Positions 35,321 through 46,868 of a stretch of 64,000 nt of DNA are shown in pieces. The translations under genes and the position numbers were made by a program. Within the stretch, counting starts at the first letter, position 1, and the number at the start of each line of letters is the position of its first letter. The notes under the pieces were generated by a model that saw only the letters and a program-made list of their open reading frames with translations, made no database searches and was not told the origin of the DNA. This DNA comes from Parastagonospora avenae f. sp. tritici 18332-5 (Eukaryota; Ascomycota; Dothideomycetes; Pleosporales; Phaeosphaeriaceae), in assembly GCA_022559985.1 (NCBI GenBank), contig JAFJTR010000033.1:65247-129246 (forward strand). Reading direction: 5' to 3'.

Positions 35321-35808
35321 CGCTCAGTTTCGTGAGACTGATGGTACTATGAGGTCAGAGCAGGATAGTAAGACCGAGTGAAGCGCCGACGCGGGTTCGA
35401 GGCGGATCATGCAATTCCTGTGTCCTGAAGCTCCTGTCGCATTGGCACGCAAGAGTTTCCGTTATTAATAATCGAAGGCTCTGGCTAGGGTGTGACGGGA
35501 CGCGCTTTGAGCGCGTTGAGGATTCGGTCGAAGTAACATGAGGTGCATCATTGGCGAAGGAGCCATGCGGGCTATATGGTCTGTGCTCGCGCACAGGCTT
35601 TATCACGATTGCAAGCAGCTGAAATGCTGTTTTCCTTTGCCACTACTCCGGGAGAAACTTTTTTGGTCGCCTTCGTCAGATATAGACATCCCAGCCATGT
35701 TAAATTTGCATCGACCACGTCTTCAAACCTCAGACACATTCTGTGGATCCGATTCCCAGCACAATGTCTGATCGCCTTCTAACACACCACATCCTAACTC
35801 TAAGCAGC
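35321..35808. other. Intergenic
   Basis: No coding-like frame or repeat was noticed in these 490 bp. Confidence 0.4.
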
Positions 35809-36138
35809 CTAGTTTCTCGGCAACGATAGCTTCACTTGATGGGCGGACATGTCCTGCTGGGTTCCCATGACTGGAGGGCAGGTAAGGCTTGCGCTACGAG
35901 TCCTTCGAGTTTTTTTCATCTCGTACGAACCACTTATTTGCGAGCTTGCACCGGCACCTGTCTCCGACCGCCACATTTTGGCTATTACTGGATTCGACTC
36001 TGCATGGAGTGGAGTTGACTGTACATCTTTGGCTAGACTCGGTTGCAGAGCCTCATGGATGGATCGAGTCAAGTCGAGACTATACTCTTCTCTTTCGTCA
36101 GCAGGTTCCATCTCAGCGCCGTCGTAGAACTTCTCCAT
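35809..36138 (-). CDS. Possible small hypothetical protein (109 aa), weak
   Basis: An ATG-started frame reads MEKFYDGAEMEPADEREEYSLDL..., acidic in the first half and basic (MKKTRRTRSAS) in the second, with no domain or signal peptide. The first 45 residues have protein-like composition, but plus-strand frames overlap it and there is no splice or promoter evidence. It may also be the remnant of a longer gene. Confidence 0.25.
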   Translation of the reverse strand: MEKFYDGAEMEPADEREEYSLDLTRSIHEALQPSLAKDVQSTPLHAESNPVIAKMWRSETGAGASSQISGSYEMKKTRRTRSASLTCPPVMGTQQDMSAHQVKLSLPRN

Positions 36139-36644
36139 AGGACCATGACCAAGACGAGTTCCGCGCAGCCTAGACGGTGAGCTCGATGACAGATACTACT
36201 TCAGCAGACACACTTCGCAGTGTGTGGTAAACTATCGATCTCCCCTCAGGGTACCATCGGCTCTTCCCATTCCGTCGACCCAACCACAGCGCATCTACGC
36301 ACGTAAAAATCTTGCGCCGTCCATTGACTTTTAGCTCAGGGTCTGTCCGGATGCGGGAGGCAGGTTAGCCGTTGCATTTCAACTCCCTTGCCCCGTAGCG
36401 CCCCCCATAGTATGCTACGCGTGGACACGTGGTTGCTGATTAGCACAACTTGCGGTATCGCAGTCGACGAAGGAACAGGAACCCAGACTTCAGGAGTGCA
36501 CTACCCATGGGGTACTGGGGTTCAGAGTCGCGGGAGTGGAGATCATGCCACGAGGCGATGTTGGTCTGGACGAACGAATCGATAGGCGAAGTTGCGATGC
36601 TGTAGATCACTCCGCGGTGGCAATATCGCCACTTGCTTTTGGTG
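36139..36644. other. Intergenic
   Basis: Nothing recognisable; short overlapping frames only. Confidence 0.4.
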
Positions 36645-37140
36645 GATGTGAGGACGGAATTCATCCGAGAGGGCGGGAGTGGAAGCCACACGAGCAGGGC
36701 GCTTACCTGTTTGATACGTTCCTAGCAAGATACCACCCTGGAGCTAACACAGAGCTGATTGTCCCTTCATATACGCACGTATGCTTCAATCTGATTATAC
36801 CGCAATTTGTCAACTAAGATGAAAAGTACACCGGGGCATCACATAGCCTGGATGTTGGCTTCCATGATCAGATCCAACACTGGACCTAGGTACAGCATTA
36901 CTATGATCCGAGTTCAATAGCTGCCTGCTGTTGCAGTTAGGCCTCTTTCCGTTGTATTCTAGAACGCACAGCAGAGACGAAACTGATTGGGGAGGGCGGT
37001 CGAAGAGATCATACGCGCTGGGGCACTTACCTCTCCAACAACAAGATCGAATCATCTCATACCGAGATACTTCTAACCAGCTATTTCCAGAACCGAATCT
37101 CTCTCTATATACGCACGTATACTTCGACAACGTGAGCCCC
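36645..37140. repeat. Diverged direct repeat pair (~150-bp units about 325 bp apart)
   Basis: Unit A (36645-36800) and unit B (about 36972-37130) share, in the same order, a GGGAGGGCGG-type block, GCGCTTACCT/GCACTTACCT, a GATAC-centred block and the near-identical ATATACGCACGTATGCTTC/ATATACGCACGTATACTTC, whose core ATACG-CA-CGTAT is a short inverted repeat. Both units can be translated into peptides ending YTHV.F, but no gene is supported. Confidence 0.45.
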
Positions 37141-37760
37141 CCCTAGCTTCACGCTTCGAAGCCAAGATATTTAATTTCCAAAACGCGGCTTTCTCAACCT
37201 CATGAGCAAGCTTACCATGCTCCCGAAAAACCAATGGATTGATTTTGAAAGCGCAAATCACTATATCCATTTCAGCGAGAGTTACAAAACATCACATACA
37301 ATTATATTAAACTGAATATCAGTCTCGTCCGTTAACGACAACAGCCGAACGAAGAAGACAACATAGCGCCAGGGAAGCAAAGGGTACATGCATAATGCAG
37401 CACAGAGTCACACGCAATGTTTCAAACAGCGAATTACATGTACACGTCAAAGCAGCAGTGAATCACATCACATGTCATGTCACTTAGCATACCAAGAACT
37501 TCTCTTCACCATCCACAAATCTTCAATTCCCCTTCCCGCCCACGACTTAAAAAATCTTTTCTACACGCGTTCTAGGATATCATAAACGATCGCGCTATTC
37601 ACCATATAAACAACCATCTTGTCGAGTTTGCCGACAAGAAGAACGCACTCCCACCACACCCTCTCATGCTTATATAAGAAGAAGAAAAAATGAGGGGGAA
37701 GCAGTATGTAATGAGAGAAACCAGGGACCCGCCCAAGCCAGCAACGACTCACAAGCGAGT
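37141..37760. other. 3' flank of the NAD kinase gene
   Basis: 620 bp of AT-richer sequence without coding-like frames; it holds the 3' UTR of the minus-strand NAD kinase. Confidence 0.5.
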
Positions 37761-39686
37761 CTACAAGAAGGGCAAAATAATGCCCTTGCGCTGCGGACTG
37801 GACTTGCCATCGACCGTCGAGCCCTCAGCGCTGTACCCCGAGTCGCGATCGACGTCGTCGTTGTCAAAGTCGATATCGAACGTGGCTTCCTCCTCGTTGC
37901 CTACTTCTTCGTCATCGCCGTCCCAGGCCTTCTGCGTCGCACCGCGCGAGTTCCATCGGAGCGTGCGACTGATGCTGTCGAACCACTCGGTGGGTTGCGA
38001 TAGCACGGTGGGAAAGGGGTACTGCGACGCGGCGATGGTGACGTGGTCGCCCTGGCGGAGTTCGACGCGGCCTTTGCCGTCGAATGCGCAGTAAGCTGTG
38101 GCGCGCGAGCGTAGGGGCACGGCGACGCGCAGGGCCATGCTGTCGTTGAGTAGCATGGGGCGGAAGGAGAGCGTGTGCGGGCAAATGGGGGTGAGCAGGA
38201 TGGCGGGGATGTCGGGGTGTACAAGGGAGCCACCGGCGGAGAGGGAGTAAGCCGTGGAGCCGGTTGGCGTGGAGAAGATGCAGCCGTCGGCTTGCACGAC
38301 GGTGAGCAGGTTGTTGTCGCCGTACAGCTCGAGGTTGGAGACGTAGGGGCTTGGGCCGCGGTCGATGACGAGCTCGTTGAGGACCTCAAACTGCTCGGCC
38401 TCGATGTGCTGGGGCTGGTCTTGCGCGGCATTCTTCTGGTAGCGGTAGACGGTACAAGTGAAGCGCATGCGCAGGTTGACGCGCATGCCGACGTCGGTCA
38501 TGATCTTGTTCAGGGCGGCTTTGTATTGCGCGAACTCAAAGTTGGTGAGGAAACCAAGACTGCCGAGCGAGAAGGAAAGAATCGGTGGTACGATCCGCTG
38601 GAAGAGCCATGATGTGAAGAGGACGGTGCCATCACCGCCGAGTGTGAGAACGAGGTCGAAGATCTCAGGGGTCTCCCAGCACAGGTCGGGGTTCCAGTAG
38701 CGCAGCATGCCCTCGAAGCGTTTGTCCTTGGCTACCAGAGATGGGGCGTCGAAACGCTTCGACTTGCGCAGCTTGTGGTCTACATAGACGTTGACACCAA
38801 CATCAGACCCATACCGAGAAGTGGTAAGGAGCCACTCTGCAAGCTCGCGCGTAAGGTGGACCAGGGCGTTGTCGCGGGCCTTTGTCACGATCATGACATT
38901 GCGCACAGTCATCTTGATAGGACGACGCTGCAGTTGTTTCGAGACCTCACGCACGCTGATGGCGGTTTGCATGAGGCGCGAATGCGTGATTGTGTCATCT
39001 TCTCCATCGCCCATCTCTTCAAGCACCCGGTCCATGTTCACGGCCTTGTCGAACTTCTTGTGGAAGAAGCATGGTGACGCAAGCGCCGCCATTTTATTGA
39101 TGGCGGTGTCGTCCGAATGAAGCTGGAGCTGCTCGAGCGCCTCAGCAAGGCGCTGCTGGTTGACGCTCTTGGAGCGCTGTGTCTTTCCTGGGGCCATCAG
39201 GACTTCGTTCATGCTCGACGATGACATGGGTGGTCGGGATTGCAGCGCCTTGAGAATCGTCTGGCGGGGCACAGCCGAATCTATGGAACACGCGTTTTTG
39301 CGATGCTTGCGGATGCGGTTTTCGCCAAACGAGGGCACCTGAGGTAGCACCGTCAGATTTTCGATCGACGACGAGGCGCTTAACTCGGTCTCAAGGTCGT
39401 TCCGAGACGACTCGTCCGGGGTGGAGATGGTCGGGGTGGGTTCTGATGCTGCAGGCGCACCGCCTATTTCTGTCGTTGCTACCGGAGAGTCATTATATGG
39501 CGCATCCTTGGGGCAGTGGACGCTCGTCTGCGGAGGTTGCGGAGAGTAATCAACGGGGCGGTTGGGGCTTAATGCTGCGTCGACGGAATTAACATCGGCG
39601 AAACTCCTGCCTGACTGTGGGGACAGAAGCGGATGGATCTTGGCCGGAGAAAACGGCTCCCCATTCCTGCTCGTGCGAGGGTCCAT
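37761..39686 (-). CDS. NAD(+) kinase (ATP-NAD kinase, 641 aa, single exon)
   Basis: Phosphorylates NAD to NADP. The catalytic half (about 265-600) shows VMIVTKARD, LVLTLGGDGTVLFTS with the GGDG motif near residue 350, ILSFSLGSLGFLTNF, the NE/D-type ELVIDRGPSPY, and the nucleotide-binding loop STPTGSTAYSLSAGGSLVHP, followed by TPICPHTLSFRP. The first 200 residues are disordered and Ser/Pro-rich, and the C-terminus is acidic (DGDDEEVGNEEEATFDIDFDNDD). The architecture resembles the cytosolic UTR1 group. No presequence is seen at the chosen start (MDPRTSRNG), arguing against a mitochondrial Pos5 type. No intron is needed. Confidence 0.95.
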   Translation of the reverse strand: MDPRTSRNGEPFSPAKIHPLLSPQSGRSFADVNSVDAALSPNRPVDYSPQPPQTSVHCPKDAPYNDSPVATTEIGGAPAASEPTPTISTPDESSRNDLETELSASSSIENLTVLPQVPSFGENRIRKHRKNACSIDSAVPRQTILKALQSRPPMSSSSMNEVLMAPGKTQRSKSVNQQRLAEALEQLQLHSDDTAINKMAALASPCFFHKKFDKAVNMDRVLEEMGDGEDDTITHSRLMQTAISVREVSKQLQRRPIKMTVRNVMIVTKARDNALVHLTRELAEWLLTTSRYGSDVGVNVYVDHKLRKSKRFDAPSLVAKDKRFEGMLRYWNPDLCWETPEIFDLVLTLGGDGTVLFTSWLFQRIVPPILSFSLGSLGFLTNFEFAQYKAALNKIMTDVGMRVNLRMRFTCTVYRYQKNAAQDQPQHIEAEQFEVLNELVIDRGPSPYVSNLELYGDNNLLTVVQADGCIFSTPTGSTAYSLSAGGSLVHPDIPAILLTPICPHTLSFRPMLLNDSMALRVAVPLRSRATAYCAFDGKGRVELRQGDHVTIAASQYPFPTVLSQPTEWFDSISRTLRWNSRGATQKAWDGDDEEVGNEEEATFDIDFDNDDVDRDSGYSAEGSTVDGKSSPQRKGIILPFL

Positions 39687-41546
39687 TGCGCTTGCCTGAA
39701 TCCTGCTGGATGCACACCAGTACGAAAGCGTAATAGATTATGAGACTGCTGCGGAGGTGCTGCTTGCGGACCTCGGAAAGCGCGGTATGTACTGTAATCG
39801 GAGGATTATGATGCTGACGCGGGTGAATATGTACAGCGCGAAGTAGTCGACGTAGCCAGACGTGTAATCGTATCAATGCTCCAGGCAATTAAAGAATGAC
39901 GAAAATGGAAGGAAGAATGGTTCGTGTCTCACTGCATGGGCGGCAGGTCGTGAGGTTTCTTTGTGACGGTGGCCGGTGATGAAAAGAATGGCTGATAGCG
40001 ATGTGAGGGCCGTGTTACCGCCGAAGGAATGAATTCGATATCGTGAACGAGAGCGCAGCTCAAGGTATTACAACAAGTGAAGAACACAAGAAAATAGTGA
40101 AGAGTGGTTACGACCCCAGGCCGAGAACCGAAAAGACTGGAAGAAGGTGCGAAACTGTGAAGCTTGCAGAGCCCACTAGACACGATGCAGCCAGCCTATA
40201 TTCACTTTGACATTTGCGCGACACCGACGCTCCAGTCTTTCCAGACCCACGAGCCACATTATCGCGATCCTGCGCGCCAGCCTCAAACGAAGGGACCGCA
40301 AGTACCTAATGGCTAGCCCGCTAGGGCGGTTGTGACACCTCAAGCGTCAGAAACCCGGTGGGCCACATCGGAGCATCTCCCAAACATAGAACGAAGCGAC
40401 CCACGACTTTGGCAATTAGGGACATTGCAGCAGAACAGAGTGCCGCCGACCTGGGAGGCGCACAGCTGTCAGATGGTCCCCTTCAAGCACTGTCTTGACT
40501 TCGACCAATGCTGACATGTCTTCGATCCATCAATCAACACCCGTCGTGTGTCCTTGGCGAGCGCTTCCTCGTTCAGGAGTCTCATGTCTCCGACATATCT
40601 CGAATAGTCTCAGTGGTAGTGTTCATCAACTTGACACTAGAGCGGGCCATGCCCATACGGGCAAAGCGATGATTGAGCCTCAGTCTATACCGCCTCTCAT
40701 GCACAAATGCCGCATAACCGGCGTCGAGAAAGAGCGAATTGGAGCTCAAGAGCGACGAAACAAGCCGAGCTGGACTATCGGTCATAGTCGTAGCGAATCT
40801 TTTTTCGAATCGTATTCTGGTACAGGTAGGCGGGCGATAGCTCGTTTGAAGCTTGATTCTGCAGTAAAGCCGGTAACCGAGTCCCTGTGCTGGTATTGGA
40901 ACGACGCCCCACAGAACTCATACACCACTTGATGACATGCAACAAGACCCTAGGAAGGAAGCGGGAGGGACGGCACGACACATTGTTTAGAAGTGGGCTC
41001 ACTTTTGTGTTGGCAATGTTCATGTGCTGGCACTTGTATGGAAAGTCGTCCACTTTTGACGTGCTGCCTGAGGCGGTGTACTGAAACTCGCGCATGGCAC
41101 AGGGTCCTGTAAACAAGACACAATAGGCACTGCACCCTCTGATCCTAGAGTCTGGATCAGATGCTTAGATGCCGATTCGAATTGCCGTAATGCCAAGCTG
41201 CGTGTGGTCTTGCGGCTGTCAAAGTGGCGCCTGTCGAGTGGCTGTCAGTGTTAAGTTCACTAAGGATGAGTAAGTAATGGCTCAATTTTAGTCAATACTG
41301 CATTAGTTGCAAATCGTGGTTCAGCCGCAACATTGAACGATATCGCAAGGAGTAGTAAAGTCAATGCAGAGAGAGAGGCAATAATGCTATGACACATTAT
41401 ACGTTGTTGTATTGCGATGCGCTGGAATGTGTTACTGCCATTCTCAGCAGATGTCTTCCCAGCTTTTGTGTATCGTTCGTAAATCGTGGTATCAAATGAT
41501 GTGCAAGGAGAAGTGCAAGTGTCGAGCAAGCGCTAGACTAAGCAGC
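39687..41546. other. 1.9-kb intergenic region
   Basis: It combines the NAD kinase promoter and the spermidine synthase 3' flank. Frames of up to about 145 codons (40495-40932 on the plus strand) overlap minus-strand frames and have no recognisable content. Confidence 0.5.
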
Positions 41547-42634
41547 TCATCGGAGAGCCTTGCGGGCGAATGTGGGAAGGACAAAGGCCGCCTCGTGGAT
41601 CTCCTTGCTGTAGTATCTGCACAACTGCTCCTCCTCTTCAGGAGCCCAGGTTCGGAGAGGCTTCTTCAGGTCACGGTCGGCGTCCTTGCTGCAAACCATG
41701 AAGCCGATTTGTCCGGATGGATAGGTGGGGATCGTGGTGTAGCCGTACTCGACGTTAGGGAAGACTTCCTTGCAAGCCTTCTTGAGGTTGGCAATGAGTG
41801 GCATGTGCAGCCACTGGTTCTCGGCTGGTGAGATATAAAGTTAGCTGAAGTTCTTACAAGCACCAACTGGCGCATGGAAGCCTCGCAAGTAAACAATACA
41901 TTGACGGGTTAGGAGAGGGCTTACAACCTTGTGTGCTAATGACACCACCCTCGCGGAGGGCGCCGTTGAGGAGCTCAAAGTACGCCTTCTGGAAGAGGGC
42001 CTCGGCGGGACCCTCTGGGTCGCTGGAGTCGGTGATGATGACGTCGAATTCGCCCTTCTTGTCCTCGAGGAACTTGAAGCCGTCGCCAACAATGGTCTGG
42101 GTCTTGGGGTGCTCGAAGCCAACGGACATGCCAGGCAGGTACTGCTTGGAGAGCCGGATGACAGCCTCGTCAATGTCGCAGAGGACAGCCTCCTTGACAC
42201 AGTCGTGCTTGACGACCTCACGGAGGACGCCGCCGTCACCACCGCCGATGACCAAGACCTTCTCGGGGTTGGGGTGGGCGTTCATGGCTAAGTGGGTGAT
42301 CATCTCCTGGTAGCTATTTCACCATCAGCAAGTGACTCTTGCGCTTCGCTTTATACCTATAACGTACGAGAACTCGTCTCGCTCGGTGCACTGGATGACG
42401 TTGTCGAGGACAAGGACCATGCCGTAGTCGGTCGACTCGAAGATGAGGACGTCCTGGTACTTGCTCTTCTCGTGGTGGATGACCTCCTTGACCTTGAGGG
42501 TCATGGCCTGACCGGGCCACATGTTGGAGATCTCGCGGAACCAGCCATCTGAGATCGTGTTAGTCGACATAGCTCAACTACTGCAGAGTTGGGGGGTTTG
42601 TACCCTTGATGGTGGGGTGCTCAATGTTTGGCAT
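41547..42634 (-). CDS. spe3: Spermidine synthase (4 exons, 292 aa)
   Basis: Transfers aminopropyl from decarboxylated SAM to putrescine. Exons are 42634-42604, 42548-42368, 42313-41925 and 41824-41547; the sum is 879 nt. Splicing restores KDGWFREISNMWPGQ, ERDEF-SYQEMITHLA and STQG-SENQWLHMPLI. The SAM-type fold shows VLVIGGGDGGVLREVV, the acidic LCDIDEAVI and the catalytic TDSSDPEGPA, and the substrate pocket YTTIPTYPSGQIGFMVCSK is at the C-terminal side. The second donor is GTACGT inside an alternative open frame, so intron 2 can be missed by simple ORF calling. Length and motifs match fungal SPE3; nothing points to spermine synthase instead. Confidence 0.95.
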
Positions 42635-43564
42635 CTTGAGTGTTTGGAAAGAACGGGTGATAGAGGGAGAGTATTTGGGTGTTGCAGGTAAGCAGCGTTT
42701 GTAAGAGAGTGGAGTGGATAGGCTCCTGCGGGCACTTATAAGTAGCTTCAGATTTGCGGTGTCTAATTATTGCTTGAGCGTTTTTTTCACCTTGCTCTTT
42801 GGGCAGCAAACACATTTTTTGCGCGCCCACGTCATTGGCGCCAGACACATCCTTGCCCCACCATAACCCCGCCAGGCAATCCTAGCCAGCACCTGGTCGG
42901 AAAACCTCCGCGTCGACAACAGCTTCTCTTTCTGGTCGTCGCCTCTCATCTGCTTACGCTAGTAGAAGATTGTATGCGCAATTCATCTTCATGGTGATGT
43001 GGATACTGAAACCTTCTTTACCATCCTGTCGCAGCTTTCATCTTAGACTGACTTTAGTAATGCATCCTTCTCGACCGACTGTGGAAGAATCTCTGTTGTA
43101 TGCTCATTATTGAAGGCATCCTGATCGACCACATATTTCTTCCACGTTGGCTTGCACCAGTCCTTCGGGGACCGGCACGGAGAGCAAATCCGACGGGGGC
43201 GGATTCAGATGTCTCGACGGGAGCGGAATTTAGCTTTCGCCTATCCATCTTATTACCATGGAACTAGGAACGTGAAGAGCGAACCGCGACTGGTGGAAGG
43301 CTATCGGATGTAAGCCGAACTAACCATTAAATCTGCACAGCGAATCCTTTCTACAGGTCTAGAATCCTGCACATAATGCCTGAAGAGGGGAACTAATCTT
43401 GAGAATGAGGGCGACGCTTGCCTGGCGGCCGCTCGCTTTTGAGCATTCGGACATAAGGTGCATCAAGAGCGAGCTACATGCACATGGTTCCAGACCTCAT
43501 ATAAGAAGCCACCATAACACCATTCTCTACTTACGCACACACACGTCCTATCTACTCAGCAGGA
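42635..43564. other. Divergent promoter region of spermidine synthase and the methyltransferase
   Basis: 930 bp between divergent start codons. Just before the methyltransferase is a TATA-like TATAAG at 43500-43505. No other gene was seen. Confidence 0.5.
43500..43505 (+). promoter_or_regulatory. TATA-like element of the methyltransferase gene
   Basis: TATAAG lies 60 bp upstream of the ATG at 43565, followed by a C/A/T-rich stretch, the usual layout of a short-leader fungal promoter. Confidence 0.4.
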
Positions 43565-44515
43565 ATGGCTACATCTGACTATGCAGAAGGGACGCCCGAA
43601 TACCAGCAAGAAATGCAAAGGACGCTTGGAGAATATATCGAAACGAAGAGGTACCTCGAAGAGCCGGAGATTCTTCCGTGGTACAAGAAGGAGATTGGAG
43701 AGCTCAAGCCTCCTGCGAGAGAGCTGTTCGAGCAGTACAGCCACGTTGCTCCCGCTGAAGTTGAGACGCACATCAAGCGGATCGTGAGCACACCACGTCG
43801 TCCACGTGTTCTGAAGCTGACAGCTTCGTAGCGCGATGAAGCTTTCAAGATATTCCCATACCCCTGCGTTGGCAACTGGGGCTTTCTAAACCTGAGTGTC
43901 ATGGAGTCGCCAGTCTACAAGGAAGTCCTTGAGCGCATCAAGACTGGAGATCAGTATCTCGATATCGGGTGCTGCATGGGGCAGGATATCCGCAAGCTCG
44001 CCCATGATGGTGCTCCCGAGGAGAACATGTATGGTTCCGATCTCGAGAGCGACTTCTGGAGTATTGGATATGACATGTTTCTCGACAAACCCACCTTGAA
44101 GAGCAAGTTCATTGAGGCGGATGTTTTCGACACCGCCTCGGGTCTGAAGGAGCTTGAAGGCAAGCTCAACATCGTACACGCTGCTTCATTCTTTCATCTG
44201 TTCGACTGGGACGGTCAGGTCGAAGCAGCCAAGAGAATTGGGCAGTTGCTAAAGGCTGAGCCTGGGGTCATGGTTTTCGGGAGACAGGGCGGTATGCCCG
44301 AAGCAGGCACCATCGATCACATCCAGAACGGGAAAAGCTCCTACTGGCACAACCCTGAGTCGTGGGCCAAGATGTGGAAGCAGGCCGGCGACGAGACTGG
44401 AACGAAGTGGGAGGTCGAGAGTTCTCTAGGTGAGGAGGATCTGACGAAGAGGATGAACGCGAAGATCGTACCTGCGGGAACGAGGTTCTTGACTTTCACC
44501 ATTCGTCGCGTGTAG
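43565..44515 (+). CDS. Class I SAM-dependent methyltransferase (2 exons, 300 aa)
   Basis: Exon 1 is 43565-43783 and exon 2 is 43832-44515; the 48-nt intron (GTGAGC...CGTAG) is phase 0 and joins THIKRI to RDEAFKIFPYPC. The SAM fold shows motif I YLDIGCCMGQDIRKL, the motif II acidic end GSDLE, and motif IV-like VHAASFFHLFDWDGQ, followed by VMVFGRQGG. The N-terminal 100 residues (YKKEIGELKPPARELFEQYS) form a helical lid of the kind seen in fungal methyltransferases of secondary-metabolite loci. No biosynthetic core gene is near, so the substrate is unknown and a cluster role is not supported here. Confidence 0.88.
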
Positions 44516-44780
44516 TTTTGGACATCCTTCCTTGTCGAATTGATCAGAATATAGACATAGATCTCATATGAATAGTTACAGAGGACCAGGTTGTTGACTG
44601 AAGTGGTGATGCGCGACTCCCTGGTAGCCCCTAATTAGCCAATCAGACACATTCAGGGTCCAAGCAAACGCGCCAAACATATTCGTGGCATCAGCAGCAC
44701 GACAGCATCCACAGTCTTGCAACATAGTGATTTATCCTCTTCGAACCTCCAATACCTTTATAACTAACCCAAAACTCATC

Positions 44781-45833
44781 ATGGACCCATACTCGCCAGA
44801 AGGAGGTGCGAACACCCCGCTCTGCTCCTTCAAACAACCAACTCACCCACTTCACAGAGCTCATAAACATCCACTCGGCCTTCCACGCCGGCGCATTCCA
44901 ACAAGTCCTCGACTTCGACACGTCATCATTCTCCTCAAGTAACGCCCTGCCCGTCCGCGTCCTGCAATTGCGCTCAAAAATTGCCCTCGGCCAAGCAAAA
45001 GACGTCTCCTCGGAGCTCGCCAGCGAAAAGATCCCAGACCTGATCGCAGTAAAGCTGCTCGCAGACCAAGAACAGGGCAAAGATGTGCTATCACAGGCGA
45101 AGAAGCTGGCAGAGCAACATGGTCAAGAGAACTTGAACGTGCAGCTGCTCGGGGGCATCGTGCTGGAGAAGGCGGGGGAGACAGAGGAGGCTTTGGCGCT
45201 GTTGAGCAAACACCAGGGCAGCTTGGACGCGTACGCCAGCTTTCGAATCTGATATCTGGGGTAGAGGGCTGACAACCGCACAGCGTAGCGCTCATCGTAC
45301 AAATCCACCTCCAGCAGAACCGCGCCGATCTCGCTTCCAAAGAAGCCCAACGCGCGCGCAAATGGGCCCAGGACAGCTTGCTCGTCAACATTGCCGAGTC
45401 GTGGGTTGGCATGCGCGAGGTCCGCCTCTCCATCTTTTAGATTTCACGAAAACTCACTGACATGGCATGGCAGGGCGGCGAGAAATACCAGTCTGCATTC
45501 TACGTTTTCGAAGAACTCGCGCAAACCTCGCAATCTCAATCCCCACACTCGCTCGTCGCACAGGCCGTCTCCGAACTGCATCTTGGCAGATTGCCCGAAG
45601 CCGAGGCTGCGCTGCAACAAGCCATCAGCATCGACCCGAAGAGCGCCGACACGATTGCGAATCTGGTCGTGCTGAATACGCTGCTGGGCAAGACGAAGGA
45701 GACGGCTGAGTTGAAGGAGCAGTTGGGACAAGTGGATGGTGAGCACAGGGCGCTGAAGGACTGGAAGGAGAAGATGGGCGAGTTTGAGAAAGCCGCGGCG
45801 AAGTACTCGCCCAAGTTTGAGGTGGCTACGTAA
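44781..45833 (+). CDS. sec28: Coatomer subunit epsilon (epsilon-COP, 4 exons, 297 aa)
   Basis: Epsilon-COP stabilises alpha-COP in the COPI coat for Golgi-to-ER traffic. Exons are 44781-44805, 44858-45230, 45284-45419 and 45474-45833, 894 nt in all. Splicing gives MDPYSPEGELINIHSAFHAGAFQQV, ...GSLDAVALIVQIHLQQNRADLA and ...SWVGMREGGEKYQSAFYVFEEL. The protein is an all-helical TPR-like solenoid; the last part has SVSELHLGRLPEAEAALQQAI and DTIANLVVLNTLLGK. The third intron has an uncommon donor (GTCCGC) but a good branch point (ACTGAC) and acceptor. Exon 1 codes for only eight residues. Length and helical repeats fit fungal epsilon-COP. Confidence 0.9.
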
Positions 45834-46868
45834 AGCTGCGGATGTGGATTGGGGAGATGAGCTCCTGGGTAGAGGAGAAGCTTCAACTTACCACATGTCT
45901 TGAAAGAACAGTAGAAGACATATCAAGATGCATGAATCAACGATTGCTGCTAAAGAAAAGTTCAGCGACGAGTACACTGCAGCAAGGAGCGTGCGCCTCT
46001 CTACTTCATGCCATGTATCTCTCCGTCCTCCAGTGCTCTCACCATGTCCATAGTAGATGCCATCTGTCTATTCGCCACATGTAGGCATTATCATACCGCC
46101 AACCTCCAGTATCTCTCCTCCCTCCTCCTATCATCGAGCGCGCAACGCCTTCCTCTCAACGCATGTTCACTATCTTCCACTGACAGAAATAGCTCGCTAT
46201 CTATGACTTGCAAAAAGAAAAGCAGTCCCACCTACAGACATTACAGAGATTCGAACCCCCGTGCAAAAAGAGCTGACCTACCACTCATATCCATAGCTAG
46301 CCGAAACCCTTATAAATTAGACAAAGAGTTTATCCAGAAGAAGCGTGCGCCAAGTGCTTCGACCCCAACACGTTCCGTGGCTGTTGGATTTGATGGGAGA
46401 GTGGGGGGTTTAAGTGACATATATCGGTGATAGAAAGTGGTGTGTACGCACGGTGCTGGGGTATAGGTGAGAGCGTTGCGACAGGTTGAGCTAAGGGTCT
46501 AGACATGCTTCATTTAGTACTGTTGTAAAAGTAGCAAATGCGAAGAAAGATTATGGGCAGTGAGTTTGTGTGCTGGTTTACGACGGTTATGAGACTTTCA
46601 TCAGACCGAAAGATTGATTTCTGGATGGCAGCACTTCTTCAAACGCAAAAGCTATCCTGATTTACCAAGTCACCAGTAGCGCGGAATCGGGAAGAGAGGA
46701 CGAGTGCAGTTCTGAACAATGAACCCAATGCGATCGGATGCGTATTGTAATCTCGTGTTGACATCCCGTAAGCTGTCCCCAGACTTTGAGTCGCACTGGT
46801 ATAGCCTGAGTTCTAACTTCAGACTGAGGATGTTATATGTGGGGCGTCTGCGCCTGTGTGCTCAAAGT
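45834..46868. other. Intergenic with a tRNA-like remnant
   Basis: No coding-like frame. A minus-strand B-box-like GGTTCGAATC at about 46246-46255 is preceded by A-box-like TGAGTGGTAGG, but a full cloverleaf does not form (see findings). Confidence 0.45.
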
